Shown here piece after piece: positions 15,283 to 22,706 of a stretch of 32,893 nt of DNA (the stretch's first letter is position 1; each line of letters opens with the position of its first letter). This DNA is from Hyphomicrobiales bacterium (GTDB lineage: Bacteria; Pseudomonadota; Alphaproteobacteria; Rhizobiales; Rhizobiaceae), in the NCBI GenBank assembly GCA_012842935.1, contig DUSC01000301.1:1-32893 (forward strand), read 5' to 3'. Under the pieces are notes generated by a model. The model was not told the DNA's origin and did not search any database. It worked only from the letters and a program-made list of their open reading frames with translations. A program made the position numbers and the translations under genes.

Positions 15283-16707
15283 TCAGATAACCTTGCCCGG
15301 ATTCATGATCCCGGCTGGATCGAAAGCGGCCTTGACGCGCCGCATCAGGTCGATGGCGATGGGCGGCGCGGTCGCTATCAGCTCGTCGCGTTTCAGCCTT
15401 CCGATGCCATGCTCTGCCGAAATCGAGCCGTTCATGGCCCGCACCACGTCGTGAACGGCCTTGTTCATCAGCGGGTAAAGCGCAAGAAACTCCGCCGACG
15501 GTGCGCCGACCGGCTGCGAAACATTGTAGTGGAGATTGCCGTCGCCCATGTGGCCGAAGCAGACCACGCGCGCCGTCGGCGCGACCGAGGCGACGGCCCG
15601 AGCGGCTTCCTCGATGAAGGCCGGGATCATGGCGACCGGCACGGCGACGTCGTGCTTGATCGAGGCCCCTTCGGGCTTCTGCGAATCCGACAGGGCTTCG
15701 CGCAGGCGCCAGAACGCCACCGCCTGGGCGAGGCTCGCGGCGACGACCGCGTCGGTGACCCACTGCTGCTGCAAACCTTCGCCGAGGATCTGCTCGATGA
15801 GGTCGCGGGCGTCCTCGGGCGAACGGCCCGAAGAGACCTCGACCAGAACATACCAGGGGGAAGGTGCCTCGAGGGCGCGCACGACGCCCGGCACATGGCG
15901 GACGGCGAAGTTCACGACGATATCGGCGACGAGCTCGAAGGCGGTCAGGCCCGAGCCGGCGCGGTCGAGAGCGTGGGAAAAGAGCGCCAGCGCGGCGGAA
16001 GGCGACGGGACGGCGACCCAGGCGACCTCCCTTCCCTTCGGCTTCGGAAACAGCTTCAGCACCGCCGCGGTGATGACGCCCAGCGTGCCCTCCGCGCCGA
16101 CGAAGAGGTCTTTGAGGTCGTAGCCGGTATTGTCCTTCCTCAGTTTGCGCAGGTCATCGAGGACCTCGCCGGTCGGCAGCACGACCTCGACGCCGAGGCA
16201 GAGTTCGCGGGCATTGCCGTAGGCGAGCACGCCGGTACCGCCCGCGTTGGACGAAAGATTTCCGCCGATCTGGCAGGATCCCTGGGCGCCGAGCGACAAT
16301 GGGAAAAGGCGGTCCGCCGCGTCGGCCGCCTCCTGCAGCGTCTGCAGGACAACGCCGGCCTCGGCGGTCACCGTGTTGGAGAGGGGATCGATCTCGCGGA
16401 TACGATTGAGGCGCGACAGCGAGAGCACGATCTCCGTGCCTTGCGGGCCGGGAATCTGTCCGCCGACGAGACCCGTGTTGCCACCCTGGGGGACTATCGG
16501 CGTGCGGGTCTCGGTGGCGAGCGCCAGGATGCGGCTGACCTCGCCGACGTCGCCGGGACGCAGCACCAGCGGCGTCCGCCCAAGCCACAGCCCGCGGCGC
16601 TCGGAGACGAACGGCGCGACTTCGGCGGGATCGGTCAGCGCATGTCCCGGCCCGACGATCGCGGCAAAGCGGCCGAGAAGGGCTGGATCGATGCTTCGCG
16701 ACGACAT
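15283..16707 (-). CDS. FAD-linked D-2-hydroxyacid dehydrogenase (GlcD/D2HGDH type)
   Basis: A 474-residue flavoprotein. The FAD-binding PCMH domain (about 40-220) contains PQGGNTGLVGGQ (73-84). The C-terminal FAD-oxidase domain contains CFGHMGDGNLHYNV (about 390) and AEHGIGRLKRDEL (about 435), whose histidines and glutamates normally hold metal and substrate. The combination resembles D-2-hydroxyglutarate dehydrogenases and D-lactate dehydrogenase (cytochrome)-type enzymes more than the glycolate oxidase complex, because no glcE or glcF gene is next to it. Substrate choice is inference. The ATG has GGAGG 5 bases upstream. It starts 15 bp after the tsaC stop, so the two are probably co-transcribed. 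Confidence 0.9.
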   Translation of the reverse strand: MSSRSIDPALLGRFAAIVGPGHALTDPAEVAPFVSERRGLWLGRTPLVLRPGDVGEVSRILALATETRTPIVPQGGNTGLVGGQIPGPQGTEIVLSLSRLNRIREIDPLSNTVTAEAGVVLQTLQEAADAADRLFPLSLGAQGSCQIGGNLSSNAGGTGVLAYGNARELCLGVEVVLPTGEVLDDLRKLRKDNTGYDLKDLFVGAEGTLGVITAAVLKLFPKPKGREVAWVAVPSPSAALALFSHALDRAGSGLTAFELVADIVVNFAVRHVPGVVRALEAPSPWYVLVEVSSGRSPEDARDLIEQILGEGLQQQWVTDAVVAASLAQAVAFWRLREALSDSQKPEGASIKHDVAVPVAMIPAFIEEAARAVASVAPTARVVCFGHMGDGNLHYNVSQPVGAPSAEFLALYPLMNKAVHDVVRAMNGSISAEHGIGRLKRDELIATAPPIAIDLMRRVKAAFDPAGIMNPGKVI

Positions 16708-16722
16708 GGCGCCTCCGTCGAG

Positions 16723-17694
16723 CTACTCCGGCACCGCGGGCACGTCCCGCGGCGCTGCCGCCCGGGCCAGCCGGTCGTTGATCGCCTCGCCGAGGCCGGC
16801 ATGCGGCACCGGCTCCACGGCGATCGTCGCGGCACCGCTGCGGTCGAGCGCGTGAAGATGGGAAAAGAGGTTCGCCGCCGCCTCCCGCAGATCGCCGGCC
16901 GGCGACAGGTTGAGAACCGCGCGCGCCCGCTCCGCACCGGCGATGCGGCGTGGGCCGAAGGCGAGCAGCGCTTCGCCGTCGCGAACCGACGCGGCGTCAG
17001 TGCGCACCGCGGCGCCGGGCGCATAATGCGAGGCCAGCATGCCGGGCGCCTGCACGCCCTTGGCCCCGCGTTCGAGCGGGACGCCCGCCACGGCCTCGAT
17101 TTCGTCCGCTCCGATGCCACCCGGGCGCAACAGCAGGATCCGGCCGTCAGAAACCTTCACGATCGTCGATTCCAGACCGACGGGCGTCGCGCCGCCGTCG
17201 ACGACAAGGGGAATGCGGTCGCCGAGATCGGCGACTACGGCCTGGGCGGTGGTTGCGCTGACGCGGCCGGACGAGTTGGCGCTGGGCGCGGCGAGCGGCC
17301 GGCCGAACGCCGCGATCAGGCCGGAGGCGAAACCGCGCGGCATGCGCAGCGCCACCGTTCCAAGGTCGGCCGTGACCAGCGGATGAACGCGCGATCCGGG
17401 GCGAAGCGGGAGGACGAGTGTCAGCGGGCCGGGCCAGAATGCCGCCGCAAGCTTCCGTGACAGCGGATCGAACACCGCAATTTCGTCGGCCATGACCATG
17501 GAGGACACGTGAACGATGAGCGGGTTGAAGCGCGGGCGGCCCTTCGCCTCGAAAATCCGTGCCGCGGCCGTGCCGCTGGTGGCGTCGCCGGCGAGTCCGT
17601 AGACCGTCTCCGTCGGCAGGGCCACCACCTCGCCGGCGCGCAGCAGTTCGACGGCACGGGAAAGCGCTTCTGCGGCGGGCAGGACTTCGGTCAC
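16723..17694 (-). CDS. tsaC: L-threonylcarbamoyladenylate synthase (Sua5/YrdC type)
   Basis: Makes threonylcarbamoyl-AMP from threonine, bicarbonate and ATP for the universal t6A37 modification of ANN-decoding tRNAs. The YrdC domain (about 10-195) shows PTETVYGLAGDA (27-38), KGRPRFNPLIVH (51-62), WPGPLTLVL and PSANSSGRVS. The extra C-terminal Sua5 domain is introduced by APGMLASHYAP (about 220), so this is the long, 323-residue form. I chose GTG 17694 (V-T-E-V-L-P) as start because family members begin there; the open frame to a TTG at 17763 adds 23 non-conserved residues. No strong ribosome site is seen. The downstream FAD dehydrogenase gene follows after 15 bp. Confidence 0.93.
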   Translation of the reverse strand: MTEVLPAAEALSRAVELLRAGEVVALPTETVYGLAGDATSGTAAARIFEAKGRPRFNPLIVHVSSMVMADEIAVFDPLSRKLAAAFWPGPLTLVLPLRPGSRVHPLVTADLGTVALRMPRGFASGLIAAFGRPLAAPSANSSGRVSATTAQAVVADLGDRIPLVVDGGATPVGLESTIVKVSDGRILLLRPGGIGADEIEAVAGVPLERGAKGVQAPGMLASHYAPGAAVRTDAASVRDGEALLAFGPRRIAGAERARAVLNLSPAGDLREAAANLFSHLHALDRSGAATIAVEPVPHAGLGEAINDRLARAAAPRDVPAVPE

Positions 17695-17871
17695 GTCAAG
17701 AAGATTCCCGAAAGGCTCTCGGCGGGTCGGGACGTGGGTATCGCGGCGTGCCCGGCACGGCAAGTGCCCTTACGTAACGGATTCATAATCTGTCGAATGC
17801 TACCTATTGGCGAAATCCGGCGGCAAGACTGCACTGTTACACCTGTTCACCGGAACGCGGCCGGGAGCCTC

Positions 17872-18504
17872 ATGAAATCCCAAGTGGCATTTTTCGTTTG
17901 GGGAGCGATGTCCACCGGCGCGCAGGCGTCGTCCTTCGTCGTGCTCGATCCGACGAGCGAGCGCTCGGGACCGTCGATGATCGTGCTCGGCTCTGCGGCG
18001 CCGGCCGACCGGACACCGAAGGGCGCTGGCGTTGCCGGGGAAAAGCCCGTCGACGCCCGGGTACCGCTCTCTTACCCCTTTCCGGGAGAAGGCGCAGTAA
18101 ACGGCGTCGACAAGGCTGTGGTCGCCGCCCAGCCGTCCGTGGAAACGAAGCCGGACTCCTTCGCCAGCCAGGTTTCGATCCCGCGCTTCCTCGGCCCGTC
18201 CATCATTGCCTACGGCGACGTCCAGCTGCTCGTATCCTACGAGCAGCTCGCATCGATCGGGGCTTCGCCGGAAAGGAAGACCCGGGGGCGCCCGGAACAG
18301 ATGCCGATGGTGATCCGCGGCGGCCTCGTCGGCGATGCGTCTACCCTTGCGGTACCGACCGCTCCCGCGACACCCGTCAGGGTAGAAGCCAAGGCGCCAG
18401 AAGCCGCCGGGGGTCTCCCTCAACCGAAAGACGCGCCGCAAAAACGCGAAACCCCGCCGGCCGCACCGCCCCCGCCGGAGCCCCCGACGCGCAAGCCTAA
18501 ATAG
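17872..18504 (+). CDS. Hypothetical exported protein with repeated PS-[MI]-I motifs
   Basis: A 210-residue protein of unknown function. The start ATG 17872 has GGGAG 4 bases upstream; the same frame is open much further back, but that part runs antisense to tsaC and is rejected. The first 20 residues (MKSQVAFFVWGAMSTGAQAS) could be a weak signal peptide. Two near-copies of one motif stand out: GPSMIVLG at 33-40 and GPSIIAYG at 108-115, with a possible third, PMVIRGG, near 145. The last 50 residues are rich in Pro, Ala and Lys and end PPEPPTRKPK, likely disordered. It is followed on the same strand by another small secreted protein. I do not recognise the family. Confidence 0.6.
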   Translation: MKSQVAFFVWGAMSTGAQASSFVVLDPTSERSGPSMIVLGSAAPADRTPKGAGVAGEKPVDARVPLSYPFPGEGAVNGVDKAVVAAQPSVETKPDSFASQVSIPRFLGPSIIAYGDVQLLVSYEQLASIGASPERKTRGRPEQMPMVIRGGLVGDASTLAVPTAPATPVRVEAKAPEAAGGLPQPKDAPQKRETPPAAPPPPEPPTRKPK

Positions 18505-18594
18505 CCGACGCCCTCCACTGCCTCGCGGCAAATCGCCTGTACCGGCCGGGCCATTGATTTCGCGCAATGCGGCCTTCGCCGCAATGTCGTCGGA

Positions 18595-18619
18595 ATGCAC
18601 GCGGCAAATCCGCATGCAT
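18595..18619. repeat. Imperfect 10-bp palindrome upstream of a secreted-protein gene
   Basis: ATGCA-c-GCGG, then CAAAT, then CCGC-a-TGCAT: ten positions per arm with one mismatch. It ends 24 bp before the ATG at 18644. It could be an operator or, in RNA, a stem that affects translation of that gene. The sequence GCGGCAAAT within it also occurs at 18522-18530. Confidence 0.4.
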
Positions 18620-18643
18620 TTCTGGGATAACGGGGCGTCGACC

Positions 18644-19030
18644 ATGATCAGCAAGAGATTCTTCCTCGCAGCAGCCGCATTCGCCGTGCTTTCGGCGGGA
18701 AGCCCGGCGATGGCCGACCAGTTCCTCGGCTCCTATGTGGCGAGGATCTCGTCGTCCGACCACTATGCGAGCGACGGCTATCCGCTCGACACGGCGGCGC
18801 AGATGGTCCGCCAGGACAGGGCGAACTTCCACCGGTTCGGCATCCGCGATCCGGAGGACGACAGCGACCCGTGGTTCCGCACGGCCGGCGCGAGAGCGCG
18901 CTTCGAGCAGATGCTGAACAGGGGCGGCGCCATGAGCGGCGCAACGCGCAGCGCGATCGCCAATGGCGAGCCGCTGGTCGAGGTCGAAGTCTACAGCAGC
19001 AGCGTCAGGGTTCGCATCATCGGGTACTGA
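18644..19030 (+). CDS. Small secreted protein of unknown function
   Basis: A 128-residue protein with a strong signal peptide (MISKRFFLAAAAFAVLSAGSPAMA, cleavage before DQFLG), hence periplasmic or secreted. The mature part has no cysteine. It contains the polar stretch RQDRANFHRFGIRDPEDDSDPWF and ends EVEVYSSSVRVRIIGY, which looks like a terminal beta hairpin. I have seen similar short exported proteins in Mesorhizobium-like genomes, all unnamed. I set the start at the ATG directly before the signal peptide; the frame is open to 18554. No strong ribosome site is visible; a palindrome lies just upstream. It is convergent with glyS. Confidence 0.75.
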   Translation: MISKRFFLAAAAFAVLSAGSPAMADQFLGSYVARISSSDHYASDGYPLDTAAQMVRQDRANFHRFGIRDPEDDSDPWFRTAGARARFEQMLNRGGAMSGATRSAIANGEPLVEVEVYSSSVRVRIIGY

Positions 19031-19102
19031 CGGAACGCCGCCGCCTCCCTCCGCCGGCCGTGACCGTCCGTTGCCCGCACCCGCGGCGGGAGCGGAAGGT
19101 GT

Positions 19103-21376
19103 TCAGCCGGCGATGCGTGCGAAGTCGGCGACCTGCGCGGTCGCCGCATGAATGCGCGCCAGCAGCGCCAGGCGGTTCGCCCTGACCGCCGGATCCTCGT
19201 CGTTCACGAGAACGTCCTCGAAGAACGAATCGACGGGTTCGCGTAGCGCTGCAAGCGCGCGCATGGCGGCGGAATAGTCCTGGATTCCAATGGCTTCGCC
19301 GGCCGCCTTCTCGGCGTGATCGACGGCATCGAACAGAGCCGTCTCGGCGGGATGGCGGAACAGCGCCAGGTTGACCGCCTCGGCGACCGTCGTGCCCTTC
19401 TTCTGCTCTGCCGCGAGAATGTTCGCCGCGCGCTTGGTACCGGCAAGCAGGTTCCTGCCGGCGTCGGTGTCGAGCAGCGCGCCCAATGCCTCGACGCGGC
19501 GGACGATGGCGAGGAGGTCGTCGGCCTCCGGCGTGATCACCGCGTCGATCAGGTCGTGCCGCGCGCCCTTGTCGCGGAGATAGACCTTCAGGCGGTCGTG
19601 AAAGAAGGAGAGAAGGTCCAGAACAACGCTTCGTACCTGCCCTTTAATGAAGCCTCGGCGTTCGGGCTCTCCGACACCAAACCCGCCGCCGGCTAGTGCC
19701 ACGAACCACTCAAAAATCGTCTCCCCGAAATCGCCGCCACCATAGTTTTCTGGGGGAATATGCGTTTGCAGAAGGTGTCGTTCCAACGTCGATATCAGCC
19801 CCAACCGCGCCCCGTTCTCAACCAGGACCCGGATCACTCCCAACGCCGCCCTCCGCAGCGCGTACGGATCTTTGCTGCCCGTCGGCTTTTCGTCGATCGC
19901 CCAGAAGCCGACCAGCGTGTCGAGCTTGTCCGCCAGCGCCACCGCGATCGACACCGGATCGGTGGGGATGGAGTCGGATGGGCCCTGCGGTCTGTAATGC
20001 TCCTCGATCGCCGCGGCGACCGACGGATGCTCTCCCTGGAGGAGCGCATACTTGCGTCCCATCGCGCCCTGCAATTCGGGGAACTCGCCGACCACCTCGG
20101 TCTGCAGGTCGGCCTTGGCCAGCACAGCCGCGCGGCGGGCGAGTACCGGGTCGGCGCCGACGATCGGCGCCAGTTGCTCTGCCAGCCGGGCAATCCTTTC
20201 GACGCGCTCGCCTTGCGTGCCGAGCTTGGCGTGGAAGGTGACGCCGAGCCGGTCGAGACGGGCCATGCGCTGGTCGAGCGGCTTCGCCAGGTCGAGGCCG
20301 AACTTTGCCGCGCTGTCCTTCAGCGCGTCGAGATCGGGCAGGTTCGCCTGGTCGGTCTTCCAGAAATAGAGGGCGTCGGAAAGGCGCGCGCGCACGACCT
20401 TGCCATTGCCGTGGACGATTTCGGCGCCGCTGTCCTTCGCCTCGATGTTGGCGGTCAGAAGGAAGCGGTCGGAGAGCTTGTCGGCCTCGCCGTGAGGGCG
20501 GCTGACGAAGCACTTCTGGTTGGCGCGGATGGTCAGCCGGATCACCTCCGGCGGGATCTCGAGATAGGCCTCTTCGAACGAACCCATCAGCACGACCGGC
20601 CATTCGACCAGCCCCGACACCTCCTCCAGCAGGCCTTCGTCCTCGACCAGATCCAGTCCGTTGGCGAAGGCGAGGTTGCGGGCGTCCGTCAGGATGATCT
20701 GCTTGCGGCGCTCGGCGTCGACGACGACCTTGGCGGCCTCGAGCTTCGCCACGTAATCATCGAAGCGGCGCACGGTGATGGCGTCCGGCGCATGGAAGCG
20801 GTGGCCGTAGGTGACGTTGCCCGAGCGGATGCCGTCGACCTCGAAGGCGACGACGACCGGATCGGACGTCTCCGGACCGAAGGTGCAGACGATCGACTGT
20901 AGCGGGCGCACCCAGCGCAACGAGCCGGGCTTCGCCGAAGCCGGTCCCCAGCGCATCGATTTCGGCCAGGGAAAGCTGCGGATCACCTGCGGTACCAGCT
21001 CGGCAATGATGTGCTCCGCCGCGCGGCCGGGCCTGGAGATGTGGGCGACGTAGAAGTCGCCCTTCTTCGGATCGGAATGGACATGCGCCTCGGCGACCGA
21101 GGCAAGGCCGGCCTTGCGCAGAAAACCCTGCACGGCCTGTTCCGGCGCCTTCGTACTCGGGCCCTTGATCTCCTCACGGACGTCCTTCGAGCGCGCGGTC
21201 AGGCCGCGCAGGTCGAGCACCAGGCGGCGCGGCGTCCAGTATTCCTGGCAACCCTCGTAGGTCAGGCCCGCCTCGACAAGGCCGTCGGTAACCATCTTCT
21301 TCAGATCGCCTGCCGCCTTGCGCTGCATGCGCGCGGGGATTTCCTCGGAGCGGAGTTCGAGAAGAAGATCGGGCAT
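19103..21376 (-). CDS. glyS: Glycine--tRNA ligase, beta subunit
   Basis: Beta chain of the alpha2-beta2 bacterial glycyl-tRNA synthetase; it mainly recognises tRNA-Gly, while GlyQ carries the aminoacylation site. The N terminus [17 protein letters not shown] is the family hallmark. Further conserved blocks are [37 protein letters not shown] (about 160-177), [10 protein letters not shown] and [13 protein letters not shown]. The C-terminal DALR-type anticodon-binding domain occupies the last 120 or so residues. At 757 residues it is somewhat longer than in enterobacteria (about 690) but normal for alphaproteobacteria. The start is ATG 21376, since upstream in-frame residues are not conserved. 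glyQ lies 309 bp upstream on the same strand. Confidence 0.96.
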   Translation of the reverse strand: MPDLLLELRSEEIPARMQRKAAGDLKKMVTDGLVEAGLTYEGCQEYWTPRRLVLDLRGLTARSKDVREEIKGPSTKAPEQAVQGFLRKAGLASVAEAHVHSDPKKGDFYVAHISRPGRAAEHIIAELVPQVIRSFPWPKSMRWGPASAKPGSLRWVRPLQSIVCTFGPETSDPVVVAFEVDGIRSGNVTYGHRFHAPDAITVRRFDDYVAKLEAAKVVVDAERRKQIILTDARNLAFANGLDLVEDEGLLEEVSGLVEWPVVLMGSFEEAYLEIPPEVIRLTIRANQKCFVSRPHGEADKLSDRFLLTANIEAKDSGAEIVHGNGKVVRARLSDALYFWKTDQANLPDLDALKDSAAKFGLDLAKPLDQRMARLDRLGVTFHAKLGTQGERVERIARLAEQLAPIVGADPVLARRAAVLAKADLQTEVVGEFPELQGAMGRKYALLQGEHPSVAAAIEEHYRPQGPSDSIPTDPVSIAVALADKLDTLVGFWAIDEKPTGSKDPYALRRAALGVIRVLVENGARLGLISTLERHLLQTHIPPENYGGGDFGETIFEWFVALAGGGFGVGEPERRGFIKGQVRSVVLDLLSFFHDRLKVYLRDKGARHDLIDAVITPEADDLLAIVRRVEALGALLDTDAGRNLLAGTKRAANILAAEQKKGTTVAEAVNLALFRHPAETALFDAVDHAEKAAGEAIGIQDYSAAMRALAALREPVDSFFEDVLVNDEDPAVRANRLALLARIHAATAQVADFARIAG

Positions 21377-21419
21377 CGGTGGTTCTCGCGGGAGGCAAGG
21401 GTCGGCGCGGAATAGCAAG

Positions 21420-21659
21420 TCAGCCGCGGCCTGTCACCCCGTGAACCTTGTCGGCCCCATCACGACCGGAGAGAACGAGGCTCTTCCGACGCAGGGCAAT
21501 GAACACGCCTTGTTCGACGATCCGCATCACCCCACGCGTCGCCTTCCCGTCTACACACCGAAGGCGCCGGCAGGTCTTAGCATTCCGTGCCATCGTCGGC
21601 CGCTGCAGACGCAAGAGCAAAGCAATCAGCAGGGCCGTCGGGAATGCGGCGATCGGCAA
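21420..21659 (-). CDS. Doubtful small membrane-anchored ORF between glyQ and glyS
   Basis: The 309-bp gap between glyQ and glyS contains one open frame of 79 residues on the operon strand. It begins at a TTG with a hydrophobic stretch ([16 protein letters not shown], residues 4-19) followed by a basic tail with two cysteines. GGGAAGG lies about 15 bases upstream of the TTG, too far to be convincing. The codon usage is weaker than that of neighbours. Small membrane proteins do occur between these genes in some rhizobia, which is why I list it. It may be non-coding. Confidence 0.25.
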   Translation of the reverse strand: MPIAAFPTALLIALLLRLQRPTMARNAKTCRRLRCVDGKATRGVMRIVEQGVFIALRRKSLVLSGRDGADKVHGVTGRG

Positions 21660-21685
21660 CGACGGGTCGGATCGCCTTCCCCGCG

Positions 21686-22624
21686 TCAGCCGGCGTAGCC
21701 ACCCGCCTCGGTGAGCAGGAACGCCTCGCCGCAGGCCTTGGCGAGGTTGCGTACGCGCAGGATGTAGCTCTGCCGCTCGGTAACGGAGATCACGCCGCGC
21801 GCGTCGAGCAGATTGAAGGCATGGCTAGCCTTGATGCACTGGTCGTAGGCCGGAAGCACCATGCGGTGCCGCTCGCCTGCCGCCCGCGGCGCGCCGGCAT
21901 CGAGCAGGGCTTCGCACTCGGCCTCGGCGTCCTCAAAATGGCGCAGCAGGGCTGCGGTGTTGGCGAACTCGAAATTGTGGCGCGAATATTCCTGCTCGGC
22001 CTGCAGGAAGACCTCCCCATAGGTGACTTTCTCGTCGCCATCGCGGCCGTTGAAGTTGAGATCGTAGACGTTGTCGACGCCCTGGACGTACATGGCGAGC
22101 CGCTCGAGCCCGTAGGTCAGTTCGCCCGAGACGGGCGCGCATTCGATGCCGCAGACCTGCTGGAAATAGGTGAACTGCGAGACTTCCATGCCGTCGCACC
22201 AGCACTCCCAGCCGAGCCCCCAGGCGCCGAGGGTGGGGCTCTCCCAATCGTCCTCGACGAAGCGGATGTCGTGGACCAGCGGGTCGATGCCGATGGCCGC
22301 CAACGAGCCCAGATAGAGCTCCTGGAGGTTCGAAGGATTCGGCTTCAGGATCACCTGATACTGGTAGTAGTGCTGCAGCCGGTTCGGATTCTCGCCATAG
22401 CGGCCGTCCTTCGGTCGCCGCGACGGCTGCACGTAGGCAGCGTTCCACGTCCGCGGGCCGAGCGCGCGCAGCGTCGTTGCCGGATGAAAGGTCCCCGCGC
22501 CGACCTCCATGTCGTATGGCTGGAGGATGACGCAGCCGTGGTTCGCCCAGTAGTCGTGCAGGGTCAGGATCAGACCCTGGAAGGAGCGGCCGGGATGCAT
22601 GTGGGCAGGCAGGGCGGCGTTCAC
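21686..22624 (-). CDS. glyQ: Glycine--tRNA ligase, alpha subunit
   Basis: Catalytic alpha chain of glycyl-tRNA synthetase (class II). The 312 residues contain the family blocks [51 protein letters not shown] (about 70-88) and [18 protein letters not shown]. The start needs a decision: ATG, GTG and TTG codons are in frame at 22600, 22624 and 22630. GAGG lies 7 bases before the GTG, so I chose 22624. A perfect AGGAGG lies further upstream, directly next to an out-of-frame ATG that opens a 10-codon reading frame whose TGA overlaps the GTG start. glyS lies downstream on the same strand. Confidence 0.96.
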   Translation of the reverse strand: MNAALPAHMHPGRSFQGLILTLHDYWANHGCVILQPYDMEVGAGTFHPATTLRALGPRTWNAAYVQPSRRPKDGRYGENPNRLQHYYQYQVILKPNPSNLQELYLGSLAAIGIDPLVHDIRFVEDDWESPTLGAWGLGWECWCDGMEVSQFTYFQQVCGIECAPVSGELTYGLERLAMYVQGVDNVYDLNFNGRDGDEKVTYGEVFLQAEQEYSRHNFEFANTAALLRHFEDAEAECEALLDAGAPRAAGERHRMVLPAYDQCIKASHAFNLLDARGVISVTERQSYILRVRNLAKACGEAFLLTEAGGYAG

Positions 22625-22706
22625 GGGCAAGCCTCGTTCGGTCGGCGAGACATCCTCCTAGTGAGCGCGGTCCGAAGGGTCAAGGCACGACCGCTCCGGC
22701 CGAAGC

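Noticed and set aside
15409-17460. 683-codon plus-strand frame across the FAD dehydrogenase and tsaC genes
   Set aside because: It is antisense to two conserved genes and spans their boundary; composition is Arg/Gly/Ala-rich shadow sequence.
17509-17871. N-terminal extension of the hypothetical protein at 17872-18504
   Set aside because: It lies antisense to the conserved YrdC region of tsaC; the ATG at 17872 has its own ribosome site.
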